In this document: positions 7,076 to 14,146 of the stretch, one piece after another
How the letters are laid out: each line of letters begins with the position of its first letter
Numbering within the stretch: position 1 is the stretch's first letter
Source: an uncultured Pseudorhodoferax sp.
Lineage (GTDB): Bacteria > Pseudomonadota > Gammaproteobacteria > Burkholderiales > Burkholderiaceae
DNA length: 15,811 nucleotides
Reading direction: 5' to 3'
Assembly (NCBI GenBank): GCA_913776795.1
Contig: CAJYRH010000009.1
Span: 1 to 15,811 of the forward strand
The notes under the pieces: model-generated
Seen by the model: the letters and a program-made list of their open reading frames with translations, nothing else
Databases searched by the model: none
What the model was told of the DNA's origin: nothing
Program-made: the position numbers and the translations under genes

Positions 7076-8086
7076 ATGGCCCGCTCCCGCCTGCTGCCTG
7101 ACAACTTCACGCTGTACCTCGTCTCCACCGTCATCCTGGCCAGCCTGCTGCCGGCCTCCGGCCGCCTGGCCCAGGTGCTGGAGGTGGCCACCACCGCGGC
7201 GGTGAGCCTGCTGTTCTTCCTGCACGGCGCCAAGCTGTCGCGCCAGGCCATCCTGGCCGGCATCGGCCACTGGCGGCTGCACCTGGTGGTGGTGGCCAGC
7301 ACCTTCGTGTTGTTCCCGCTCTTGGGCTGGGCGCTCAGGCCGCTGCTGCAGCCGCTGGTCACGCGCGACCTGTACACCGGCATCCTGTACCTGTGCGCGC
7401 TGCCGGCCACCGTGCAGTCGGCCATCGCCTTCGTGTCGATGGCGCGCGGCAACATCCCGGCCGCGGTCTGCAGCGCCTCGGCCTCCACGCTGCTGGGCGT
7501 GGCCTTCACCCCGCTGGTGGTGGGCCTGCTGCTGTCGCAGAACGCCGCCATGGGCGACCCGCTCGACGCCATGGGCCGCATCGGCCTGCAGCTGCTGCTG
7601 CCTTTCATCGCGGGCCACCTGCTGCGGCCATGGCTGGCGGGCTTCCTGCAGCGCCGGGCTTCGGTCATGAAGGTGGTGGACCAGGGCTCGATCCTGCTCG
7701 TGGTCTACGCGGCCTTCAGCCATGCCGTGATCGACGGCCTGTGGTCGCAGGTGCCGCCCTCGGCGCTGGCCGGCCTGCTGGTGGTCTGCGCCGTGCTGCT
7801 GGGCCTGGTGCTGGTGATCACCACCTGGAGCGCGCGCCGCATGGGCTTTTCGAAGGAGGACGAGATCACCATCGTGTTCTGCGGCTCCAAGAAGAGCCTG
7901 GTCAGCGGCGTGCCCATGGCCAAGGTGCTGTTCGCGGCCAACGTGGCCGGCGCCATCGTGCTGCCGCTGATGCTGTTCCACCAGATGCAGCTGATGGTGT
8001 GCGGGGTGCTGGCGCAGCGGTATGCCAGGCGCGCGCAGGCGCCGGCCCAGGTGCCGGAAGGCGTGGCGGCTGGCCCGCAACGCTGA
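7076..8086 (+). CDS. Bile acid:sodium symporter family protein (SBF-like membrane transporter)
   Basis: This integral membrane transporter of 336 aa has about ten hydrophobic helices and resembles the SBF-like branch (YfeH type) of the bile acid:sodium symporter superfamily. Family-like segments include LLPDNFTLYLVSTVILASLLPA at the start, SLLFFLHGAKLSRQAILAG, ALPATVQSAIAFVSMARGN, and FCGSKKSLVSGVPMAKVLF near the C-terminal pair of helices, with conserved polar residues in the helix-breaking regions. In bacteria these carriers move organic anions; the name does not imply bile acids. ATG 7076 is preferred over an in-frame GTG at 7049 because the family-like sequence starts there, although neither has a clear ribosome binding site. 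It is divergent from the first LysR gene, the classical arrangement for regulation by that protein. Confidence 0.9.
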   Translation: MARSRLLPDNFTLYLVSTVILASLLPASGRLAQVLEVATTAAVSLLFFLHGAKLSRQAILAGIGHWRLHLVVVASTFVLFPLLGWALRPLLQPLVTRDLYTGILYLCALPATVQSAIAFVSMARGNIPAAVCSASASTLLGVAFTPLVVGLLLSQNAAMGDPLDAMGRIGLQLLLPFIAGHLLRPWLAGFLQRRASVMKVVDQGSILLVVYAAFSHAVIDGLWSQVPPSALAGLLVVCAVLLGLVLVITTWSARRMGFSKEDEITIVFCGSKKSLVSGVPMAKVLFAANVAGAIVLPLMLFHQMQLMVCGVLAQRYARRAQAPAQVPEGVAAGPQR

Positions 8087-8115
8087 GCGCGTGGCCGGCT
8101 GCTAGGATCCGCAAC

Positions 8116-8325
8116 ATGACCCGCACCGTTGGCCAGCATGACCGCTCCGAGCTCATCCTCGACCCCGCCGAAGCGCTGCGGCGTGGCCGCGGCCTCGATG
8201 CGATGTTGGGGAGTCTTCGTGTCGCGCGCCCGCGCGGCGTCACGCGCGCCACCCACCGTGCCATGAACGAGGCCGACGACGCGCGTCAGTTGGCCATGGC
8301 GCGCCTGCTCAACCCCCGACGCTGA
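8116..8325 (+). CDS. Small basic protein of unknown function (69 aa), partner of the nucleotidyltransferase
   Basis: I do not recognise this protein. The 69-aa frame from ATG 8116 has AGGAT about 7 bases upstream and ends 7 bases before the nucleotidyltransferase start, which argues for co-translation. The sequence is Arg-rich with two probable helices: an acidic-then-basic stretch SELILDPAEALRRGRG and a C-terminal ATHRAMNEADDARQLAMARLLN. There is no signal peptide, membrane segment or Cys cluster. Position and size fit a small antitoxin, adaptor or substrate for the downstream enzyme, but it is not AbiEi, which is much larger and has a winged-helix domain. The same frame stays open far upstream through the symporter gene, but that part is out-of-frame shadow; the real start is set by the ribosome binding site and the gene junction. 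Confidence 0.65.
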   Translation: MTRTVGQHDRSELILDPAEALRRGRGLDAMLGSLRVARPRGVTRATHRAMNEADDARQLAMARLLNPRR

Positions 8326-8332
8326 GCACGCC

Positions 8333-8788
8333 ATGGACGCCGATGGTCTGCTCGATCTGCTGCGGCGTTTGCAGGGCGAGAGAGTGCAGTACATCCTCGG
8401 CGGCGGGCAGGCGGTGCGGCTGAACGGCTTCGTCCGCGCGACCGAAGACATCGACCTGCTGCTGCCTTCCTCCATCGACAACGGCCGCCGCGTGATCCGC
8501 GCCCTGTCCTTCCTGCCGTCCAGTCAGGAGCTGGATCCGCAGTGGTTCGAGGTGCCGCCCGACGAGCCCGAAAACATCCGCGTGGCCGACGCCTTGCTGA
8601 TCGACCTGCTGTTCGCCGCGAACGGCCAGACCTACGAAAGCCTGCAGCCCCACGTGCGCACCGTGGCGGTGGACGGCGTGGACATTCGCACGCTGGACAT
8701 CGAAGGCCTGCTCAAGACCAAGACCGACTACCGCGACAAGGACCGCATCGACCGGGACGCGCTGCAGCGCATCAAGTCCCAGCTGTAG
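8333..8788 (+). CDS. Nucleotidyltransferase of the DNA polymerase beta superfamily (AbiEii/DUF6036-like)
   Basis: This 151-aa protein is a minimal nucleotidyltransferase. GGG at 23-25 precedes the metal-binding pair Asp39 and Asp41 in ATEDIDLLLP, and a third acidic residue, Asp91, lies in a strand-like ALLIDLLF, giving the three carboxylates needed for catalysis. The C-terminal LLKTKTDYRDKDRIDRDALQ (127-145) matches the Lys-Asp-rich helix seen in AbiEii-type and DUF6036-type proteins. Such enzymes transfer nucleotides to RNA or protein; several are toxins of toxin-antitoxin or abortive-infection systems (AbiE, MenT). The start is ATG 8333, 7 bases after the small gene, with no strong ribosome binding site, which suggests coupling. 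The substrate and any toxin role are inference. Confidence 0.82.
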   Translation: MDADGLLDLLRRLQGERVQYILGGGQAVRLNGFVRATEDIDLLLPSSIDNGRRVIRALSFLPSSQELDPQWFEVPPDEPENIRVADALLIDLLFAANGQTYESLQPHVRTVAVDGVDIRTLDIEGLLKTKTDYRDKDRIDRDALQRIKSQL

Positions 8789-8804
8789 GTACCAAAGCTA
8801 CAGC
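8782..8804. terminator. Bidirectional hairpin containing both stop codons
   Basis: GCTGTAG (8782-8788) and CTACAGC (8798-8804) are perfect reverse complements around a 9-base loop. The left arm contains the stop of the nucleotidyltransferase (TAG, plus strand) and the right arm that of the second LysR gene (TAG, minus strand). With only 9 bases between these convergent genes, it is the only candidate for a shared termination or RNA-stabilising structure. There is no T-run. Confidence 0.45.
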
Positions 8805-9703
8805 AGCCGGTCCGCAAAGCTGAAATTCGCCAGGTGCCGCACCAGCTCCGCCGCCAACCGGGGCAGCGGCTGCCCGGCACGGTTGACGATCTTGGTCTCG
8901 CGCTGGGCCCAGGCATCGGTGAGCGGCACCAGGGCCAGCTTCATGGTGCGTGCGTGGCGCGCGGCCGACGAGCGCGGCAGGATGCCGATGCCCACGCCGG
9001 CTTCCACCAGCAGGCAGATCGACTCGAAGCTCGACACCTGAATGCGGAACTCCAGGTTGCGGCCGATGCTCCGGGCCAGCGGCGGCAGGAAGTTGGCCAG
9101 CGCGCTGCCCTCGGCCAGGGAGATGTGCGGCTCGTCCAGCGTCTGCACGAAGTCGATCTGCGCCAGCGTGGCCATGGTGTGCCGGGCCGGCACCACGACG
9201 ACCAGCTCGTCGGCCACGAAGTCGCGCACCTCCAGGCCCTGGGTGTCCACGTTGCCGGCGACCAGGCCGATGTCGGCATGGGCCTCGTGGATCGCGATCA
9301 CGATCTCGTGGCTGAGACGCTCGCGCAGGTCGATGCTGACGTCCTTGTGCTGGGCCAGGAAGCTGGCCAGCGCGGAGGGGAGGGCGCTCGTGATCGAGGT
9401 GGTGTTGGCCAGCACGCGCACGTGTCCTTTGGCACCCTGGGCGTAGTCCCGCAGGTCGATCTTCAGGTGGTCCACCTGCTGCAGCACCTTGCGCGCGTGG
9501 TGCAGCAGCGCCTCGCCTGCCGGGTTCAGTTCCACCCCCTGGGGCTTGCGGTAGAACAGCTTGGCGCCGATGCTGTCTTCCAGCTGCTTGATGCGCGTGC
9601 TGGCCGCGGCCAGCGAGATGCAGGCGCGCTCGGCGCCGCGCCGCAGGTTGGATTCCTCGGCGACGTAGACGAACAGGCGAAGGTCGAACAGGTCGAAGTG
9701 CAT
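8798..9703 (-). CDS. LysR-family transcriptional regulator (second)
   Basis: The 301-aa product has a LysR winged helix-turn-helix at residues 5-62 (FDLRLFVYVAEESNLRRGAE, LAAASTRIKQLEDSIGAKLFYR) and an effector-binding domain from about residue 90 (GHVRVLANTTSITSALPSAL) to the end. The start is ATG 9703, where the LysR domain begins; the open frame continues upstream to 9910 but crosses into the divergent Bug gene. No good ribosome binding site is visible. It is transcribed away from the Bug/acyl-CoA dehydrogenase run beginning at 9837, with 133 bases between, so it is the likely regulator of that run, probably responding to the substrate or a pathway intermediate. It converges on the nucleotidyltransferase gene. 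Confidence 0.94.
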   Translation of the reverse strand: MHFDLFDLRLFVYVAEESNLRRGAERACISLAAASTRIKQLEDSIGAKLFYRKPQGVELNPAGEALLHHARKVLQQVDHLKIDLRDYAQGAKGHVRVLANTTSITSALPSALASFLAQHKDVSIDLRERLSHEIVIAIHEAHADIGLVAGNVDTQGLEVRDFVADELVVVVPARHTMATLAQIDFVQTLDEPHISLAEGSALANFLPPLARSIGRNLEFRIQVSSFESICLLVEAGVGIGILPRSSAARHARTMKLALVPLTDAWAQRETKIVNRAGQPLPRLAAELVRHLANFSFADRLL

Positions 9704-9836
9704 GGCGTGGGGCCGCGAGCGTACCGCACCGGCGCGAACACCCCCTTTGCCAAAAACTGATGGCCGCCGGGCCGGCCCGGTGCCATCCTCGCCGCTCCGG
9801 CACCTGCCCACAACAAGCCCATCAGGAGACTCGACC
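9704..9836. promoter_or_regulatory. Divergent control region: LysR gene / Bug receptor operon
   Basis: This 133-base region lies between divergent starts. It contains a perfect 14-base palindrome CCGGGCCGGCCCGG at 9767-9780, a dyad GCCA-N8-TGGC at 9749-9764 in a short A-rich patch (a more LysR-like site), and GGTGCC (9779-9784) facing GGCACC (9799-9804). Its downstream end carries AGGAG at 9824-9828 as the ribosome binding site of the first Bug gene. No standard -35/-10 pair is evident; operator identity is inference. Confidence 0.45.
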
Positions 9837-10814
9837 ATGCCGCACACCTTCCACCGCCCCCTCCGCCGTGGGCTGCTGGCCGGCCTGCTGGGCGCCGCCG
9901 CGCTCGCCAACGCACCGGCCTGGGCGCAGCAGCAGCCGGTGCGCCTGGTCGTCGGCTATGCGGCCGGCGGCCCGGTCGACACGGCAGCACGCCAGTTCGC
10001 CCAGGTGTTCGGCCGTGAACTGGGCCGCACGGTGATCGTGGAGAACAAGGCCGGCGTGGCCGGCGCGCTCGGCGGCGAGACCGTGGCGCGCGCCACGCCC
10101 GATGGCAGCGTGCTGTACTTCGGCGCCAGCCCCACGCTGACGATCACCCCGCACGTGATCAAGAGCATGCCGTTCGACACCGTGCGCGACCTGACGCCGC
10201 TGTCGCCCGTGCTGACCTACGCCAACGCGCTGGTGATCAACAAGGACCTGCCGATCACCAGCCTCAAGGAGCTGATCGCGTACGCCAAGGCCAACCCCGG
10301 CAAGGTGTCCTACGGCTCGGCCGGCATGGGCGCCTCGAACCACCTGTCCGGCGAGCTGTTCGCCAAGCAGAGCGGCATCACGCTGACACACGTGCCCTAC
10401 AAGGGCAACGCGCCGGCCATGACCGATGTGATCGGCGGCCAGCTGAGCATGATGTTCGACATCGTGAGCACCGCGCGCAACTACATCCAGACCAACCGCG
10501 TGCGCCCGCTGGTCGTCACCTCGCGCGAGCGCAACGCCTCGCTGCCCGACGTGCCCACCATGCGCGAGGCCGGCCTGCCCGGCTACGAGGTGATCGGCTG
10601 GTACGGCGTCTACGGCCCGGCCCAGATGAAGACCGAGCAGGTGGCGCTGGTCAACACCGCGGTGAACCGCGCGCTGGCCGACGAAGGCCTGCGCAAGCTC
10701 TGGGCCGAGCAGGGCTACGACATGTGGAGCGGCGCGCCCGCCGTGCTGGCCGAGCAGCAGCGCAAGGACCTGGAGATGTGGCGCGGCGTGACCAAGGACA
10801 TCAAGTTCGAGTGA
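9837..10814 (+). CDS. Bug/TctC-family periplasmic solute-binding protein (first of tandem pair)
   Basis: Tripartite tricarboxylate transporter-type receptor of 325 aa. Bug proteins bind carboxylates, amides or aromatic acids in the periplasm; they are hugely expanded in Burkholderiales and often lack an adjacent TctA/TctB transporter, as here. The signal peptide has arginines at 7, 10 and 11, a hydrophobic core and likely cleavage after Ala30 (AWA|QQQ). The mature N-terminus shows VRLVVGYAAGGPVDTAARQFA, the ligand-loop region in which the Gly-Gly-x-x-Asp signature is kept; VIVENKAGVAGALGGETVA, YGSAGMGASNHLSGELF, LTHVPYKGNAPAMTDVIGGQ and LPDVPTMREAGLPGYE follow in family order. ATG 9837 has AGGAG about 8 bases upstream and starts the signal peptide. 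It is the first gene of the rightward run. Confidence 0.93.
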   Translation: MPHTFHRPLRRGLLAGLLGAAALANAPAWAQQQPVRLVVGYAAGGPVDTAARQFAQVFGRELGRTVIVENKAGVAGALGGETVARATPDGSVLYFGASPTLTITPHVIKSMPFDTVRDLTPLSPVLTYANALVINKDLPITSLKELIAYAKANPGKVSYGSAGMGASNHLSGELFAKQSGITLTHVPYKGNAPAMTDVIGGQLSMMFDIVSTARNYIQTNRVRPLVVTSRERNASLPDVPTMREAGLPGYEVIGWYGVYGPAQMKTEQVALVNTAVNRALADEGLRKLWAEQGYDMWSGAPAVLAEQQRKDLEMWRGVTKDIKFE

Positions 10815-10822
10815 GGGTCGCC

Positions 10823-11788
10823 ATGTCCAAGCACTTCATGCCCTGGATCGCGGCACTGGCCTTCGCCGCACCCGCCTTCGCGCAGGACGCCTGGCCCAGC
10901 AAGCCCGTCACCATCATCGTGCCGGCCGCGCCGGGCGGCACCACCGACATCGTCGCGCGGCTGCTGGCCGACGGCCTCTCGCGCGCCTGGGGCCAGAGCG
11001 TGGTGGTCGACAACAAGGCCGGTGCCGCCGGCATCATCGGCACGCAGCAGCTGGTGCGCTCCGCGCCCGACGGCACCACGCTGATCATGGGCAACATCGG
11101 CCCCAACGCGATCAACTACAGCCTGTACAAGAAGCTGCCCTACAAGGCCACCGACTTCGCGCCCGTGACGCTGGCCGTCTCGGTGTCCAACGTGCTCGTG
11201 GTCAACGCCGAATCGGGCATCACCAGCGCGAAGGACCTCATCGCGAAACTCAAGGCCGAGCCCGCCAAGCACGCCTTCGGCTCCTCGGGCAAGGGCCAGT
11301 CGCCGCACCTGTCGGGCGAAATGTTCCTGCAGCGCACCGGCACGAAAGCCGAACACGTGGCCTACAAGGGCGCCGGCCCTGCCGTGGCCGCGCTGCTGGC
11401 CAACCAATACACCTTCATGGTGGACAACCTGCCCAGTTCCATCGCGCAGATCCAGGGCGGCAAGTTCCGCGCACTGGCATTGACCGGCGCCACGCGCAGC
11501 CCGCAGCTGCCCGACGTGCCCACCATGGCCGAGGCCGGTGTGCCCGACATGGTCGTCACTGCCTGGTTCGGCCTGGTGGCGCCGGCCGGCACGCCGCCGG
11601 CCATCGTGAGCAAGATCCAGCAGAGCGCCCGCCAGGTGCTGCTGGCCCCGGAGAACGCCGAGCGCCTGCGCGCCATGGGCGCCGAACCCGGTGGCAACAC
11701 GCCGGCAGAGTTCGCCCGCTTCATCGATGCCGAGCGCGCGCGCTGGCACAAGACCGTCGAAGCCGCCGGGCTCTCGATGGACGAATGA
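10823..11788 (+). CDS. Bug/TctC-family periplasmic solute-binding protein (second of tandem pair)
   Basis: This 321-aa Bug receptor follows its paralogue by 8 bases, with GAGGG before ATG 10823. The short signal peptide has likely cleavage after Ala20 (AFA|QDA). VTIIVPAAPGGTTDIVARLLA carries the canonical Bug ligand-loop motif, closer to consensus than the first receptor. It is followed by VVVDNKAGAAGIIGTQQLV, FGSSGKGQSPHLSGEMFL, HVAYKGAGPAVAALLANQ and LPDVPTMAEAGVPDMV. Clear divergence from the first receptor indicates an old duplication or separate acquisition and probably different ligands, not a recent tandem copy. It is followed after 28 bases by an acyl-CoA dehydrogenase, linking uptake or sensing of an acid to its CoA-dependent degradation. 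Confidence 0.93.
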   Translation: MSKHFMPWIAALAFAAPAFAQDAWPSKPVTIIVPAAPGGTTDIVARLLADGLSRAWGQSVVVDNKAGAAGIIGTQQLVRSAPDGTTLIMGNIGPNAINYSLYKKLPYKATDFAPVTLAVSVSNVLVVNAESGITSAKDLIAKLKAEPAKHAFGSSGKGQSPHLSGEMFLQRTGTKAEHVAYKGAGPAVAALLANQYTFMVDNLPSSIAQIQGGKFRALALTGATRSPQLPDVPTMAEAGVPDMVVTAWFGLVAPAGTPPAIVSKIQQSARQVLLAPENAERLRAMGAEPGGNTPAEFARFIDAERARWHKTVEAAGLSMDE

Positions 11789-11816
11789 CTTTCCCTGACC
11801 CTTTGATGGACCCGAC

Positions 11817-12980
11817 ATGATCCGCGACCCCGACATCACCCAGGCCTTCCTCGACAGCGTGCGCACGTTCGTCAACGAGCGCCTGATCCCGGCCGAGAAC
11901 ACCGTCGCCGAGACCGACCAGATCCCCGAAGACATCGTCCAGGAGATGAAGGCCATGGGCCTGTTCGGCCTGACCGTGCCCGAAGAGTACGGCGGCCTGG
12001 GCGCGACCATGGAGGAGGAGTCGCTGATCATGTTCGAGATGGGCCGCACCTCGCCGGCCTTCCGCTCGCTGTTCGGCACCACCGTGGGCATCGGCTCGCA
12101 GGGCATCCTGATCGATGGCACGCAGGCGCAGAAGGACCACTGGCTGCCCAGGCTCGCCAGCGGCGAGCTGACTGCCAGCTTCGCGCTCACCGAGCCCGAG
12201 GCCGGCTCGGACGCGGCCTCGCTGCGTACCACGGCGCGCCGCGGCACCGACGAGAAGGGCGACCACTACATCGTCAACGGCAGCAAACGCTACATCACCA
12301 ATGCGCCGACGGCCGGCATCTTCACGCTGATGGCGCGCACCGACCCCAACAACAAGGGAGCGGGCGGCGTGTCTTCCTTCATCGTCGACGCCAGGTCGCC
12401 CGGCATCACGGTCGGCAAGCCCGACAGGAAGATGGGCCAGCGCGGCGCGCACACGGCCGACGTGCACTTCGACAACGTGCGCGTGCCGGCCGAGAACATC
12501 ATCGGCGGCAAGGAGGGGCAGGGCTTCAAGACCGCGATGAAGGTGCTGGAGAAGGGCCGCATCCACATCGCCGCGATCTGCGTCGGCGCGGCCGAGCGCA
12601 TGCTGGACGACGCGCTCAGGTACGCCATGGAGCGCCGCCAGTTCGGCCAGCCCATCGCAGAATTCCAGCTGGTGCAGGCCATGCTGGCCGACAGCAAGAT
12701 GGAAGCCTATGCGGCGCGCTGCATGGTCATCGACGCCGCCCGCCGGCGCGACAACGGCGAGAACGTCTCGACCGAGGCCTCCTGCTGCAAGCTGTTCGCG
12801 TCCGAGATCTGTGGCAAGGTGGCCGACCGCGCGGTGCAGATCTTCGGCGGCTCGGGCTACGTGGCAGACCACGGCATCGAGCGCTTCTACCGCGACGTGC
12901 GCCTGTTCCGCCTGTACGAGGGCACGAGCCAGATCCAGCAGCTGGTCATTGCGCGCAACATGATCAAGGCGGCATCCTGA
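11817..12980 (+). CDS. Acyl-CoA dehydrogenase (complete)
   Basis: FAD-dependent acyl-CoA dehydrogenase of 387 aa, normal length, without signal or fusion. The N-terminal helical domain (FLDSVRTFVNERLIPAE, FGLTVPEEYGGLGATMEEE) is followed by the flavin motif FALTEPEAGSDAASL near residue 122. The C-terminal domain contains ERRQFGQPIAEFQLVQ, QIFGGSGYVADH and RLYEGTSQIQ with the catalytic base Glu368 in the standard medium/short-chain position. It should oxidise a cytoplasmic acyl-CoA and pass electrons to ETF. It contrasts with the truncated dehydrogenase at the left edge, which lacks this Glu. No strong ribosome binding site precedes ATG 11817. Its place between the Bug receptors and the ligase suggests the dehydrogenation step after CoA activation. 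The substrate is unknown. Confidence 0.95.
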   Translation: MIRDPDITQAFLDSVRTFVNERLIPAENTVAETDQIPEDIVQEMKAMGLFGLTVPEEYGGLGATMEEESLIMFEMGRTSPAFRSLFGTTVGIGSQGILIDGTQAQKDHWLPRLASGELTASFALTEPEAGSDAASLRTTARRGTDEKGDHYIVNGSKRYITNAPTAGIFTLMARTDPNNKGAGGVSSFIVDARSPGITVGKPDRKMGQRGAHTADVHFDNVRVPAENIIGGKEGQGFKTAMKVLEKGRIHIAAICVGAAERMLDDALRYAMERRQFGQPIAEFQLVQAMLADSKMEAYAARCMVIDAARRRDNGENVSTEASCCKLFASEICGKVADRAVQIFGGSGYVADHGIERFYRDVRLFRLYEGTSQIQQLVIARNMIKAAS

Positions 12981-12989
12981 GACAACCCC

Positions 12990-13126
12990 AAAAGCCGCAG
13001 CGTGGCTCCCCCCTTCTGCTGCGTGAAGGGGGGAACATCCAGCGGTCTGGCAGAGCCAGCCCCGCGGATGTCGCTGGCATGGCCTGCTCCTCGGCCTTGC
13101 GCTCCGTGGCGCACGGGCCGCAGCGT
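12990..13126. repeat. Intergenic repeat-like element
   Basis: The 185 bases between the dehydrogenase and the flavoprotein contain no gene. They hold a strong hairpin (13007-13034), facing ACATCC and GGATGT copies, facing CCAGCG and CGCTGG copies, and a 9-base direct repeat GCCGCAGCG at 12994-13002 and 13117-13125 that brackets the block. This is the structure of a dispersed palindromic intergenic element, not of a coding or simple promoter region. Copy number elsewhere cannot be tested here. Confidence 0.5.
13007..13034 (+). terminator. Strong hairpin after the acyl-CoA dehydrogenase
   Basis: TCCCCCCTTC and GAAGGGGGGA form a perfect 10-base stem around an 8-base loop, 26 bases after the stop. 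It is the strongest hairpin seen between genes and could attenuate transcription from the Bug genes into the flavoprotein and ligase genes. It lacks a T-run and lies within a repeat-like block. Confidence 0.5.
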
Positions 13127-13165
13127 TCTTGTTGGTGACGGCGCACCGCGCCGCGGAGGTATGAG

Positions 13166-14146
13166 ATGACGATCCCATCGCTGCGCGCGCTGTTCGGCGA
13201 GCGGCTGCGCCTGCCGCTGATCGCCGCCCCGATGTTCCGCGTGTCGGGGCTGGACCTCACCCTGGCGGCCTGCCGCGCCGGCGTGGTCGGCTCCTTCCCC
13301 ACGGTCAACTGCCGCGGCGTGGCCGAGCTGGACCAGTGGCTCACGCGCCTCACAGCCGAACTCGGCCCGCAGGACGCGCCGTTCTGCCCAAACCTCATCA
13401 TGCGGCGCGAGAACCTGCGCGAGGAGCTGGCCTGCCTGCTGCGCCACCGCGTGGAACTCGTGATCACCAGCGTGGGCGCGCCGGACCCCGTGGTCGCGCC
13501 GCTGCACGACATCGGCTGCAAGGTGCTCGCGGACGTGGCCTCGGTGCGCCATGCCGAAAAAGCCATCGCGGCCGGCGTGGACGGCCTCGTGCTGCTGACG
13601 GCGGGCGCCGGCGGGCAGACTGGCTGGGCCAACGGCCTGGCCTTCGTGCGCGCCGTGCGGGCCTTCTACGACGGCCCCATCGTGCTGGCCGGCGGTGTCT
13701 CCGATGGCGCGGCGTTGCTGGCCGCGCAGGTGGCGGGCTGCGACCTGGGATACATGGGCACCAAGTTCATCGCCACCGACGAGAGCATGGCCGAGGATGG
13801 TTACAAGCAGATGCTGGTGGACAGCCGGCTGGACGACGTGCTGCTCTCGCGCGCGTTCACGGGCCTGGAGACCAACACGCTGATCCCGTCCATCGTGGCC
13901 GCGGGCCTGGACCCCAAGGCCCTGCCCACCGACATGACCGCCGAGCGCGCCAACGCGCTGTACGGCAGCGGCGGCGAGAGCAGCATCCGGCGCTGGCGCG
14001 ACATCTGGAGCGCGGGCCACAGCGTCTCGGGCGTGGACCGGCGCGGCAGCGTGGCCGCGCTCGTGGAACAGACGGCCGCCGAGTACAAGGCGGCCGCACA
14101 GGCCGCCATGGCCTGGTTGCCTGGGGTTGCAGGAGCGGCTCGATGA
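13166..14146 (+). CDS. Nitronate monooxygenase-like (2-nitropropane dioxygenase family) flavoprotein
   Basis: TIM-barrel FMN protein of 326 aa in the NMO/FabK superfamily. AAPMF at 20-24 is the usual first-strand flavin motif, GAPDPVVAPLHDIGCKVLADV lies mid-barrel, and the phosphate-binding end shows LAGGVSDG (174-181) and MGTKFIAT (197-204). The family motif AGGHxG, whose His is the catalytic base of true nitronate monooxygenases, reads AGAGGQTG here with Gln151 in place of His. Authentic nitronate oxidation is therefore doubtful; an enoyl reductase or other flavin chemistry on a CoA ester is as likely. GGAGGT at 13155-13160, 5 bases before ATG 13166, fixes the start; an out-of-frame ATG at 13161 stops after two codons. 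The stop overlaps the ligase start (ATGA), so the two are translationally coupled and probably functionally linked. Confidence 0.88.
   Translation: MTIPSLRALFGERLRLPLIAAPMFRVSGLDLTLAACRAGVVGSFPTVNCRGVAELDQWLTRLTAELGPQDAPFCPNLIMRRENLREELACLLRHRVELVITSVGAPDPVVAPLHDIGCKVLADVASVRHAEKAIAAGVDGLVLLTAGAGGQTGWANGLAFVRAVRAFYDGPIVLAGGVSDGAALLAAQVAGCDLGYMGTKFIATDESMAEDGYKQMLVDSRLDDVLLSRAFTGLETNTLIPSIVAAGLDPKALPTDMTAERANALYGSGGESSIRRWRDIWSAGHSVSGVDRRGSVAALVEQTAAEYKAAAQAAMAWLPGVAGAAR

Noticed and set aside
9837..11788. Tandem Bug genes as a recent duplication
   Set aside because: The two proteins share only family-level motifs and differ in signal peptide and ligand loop, so recent duplication is not supported.
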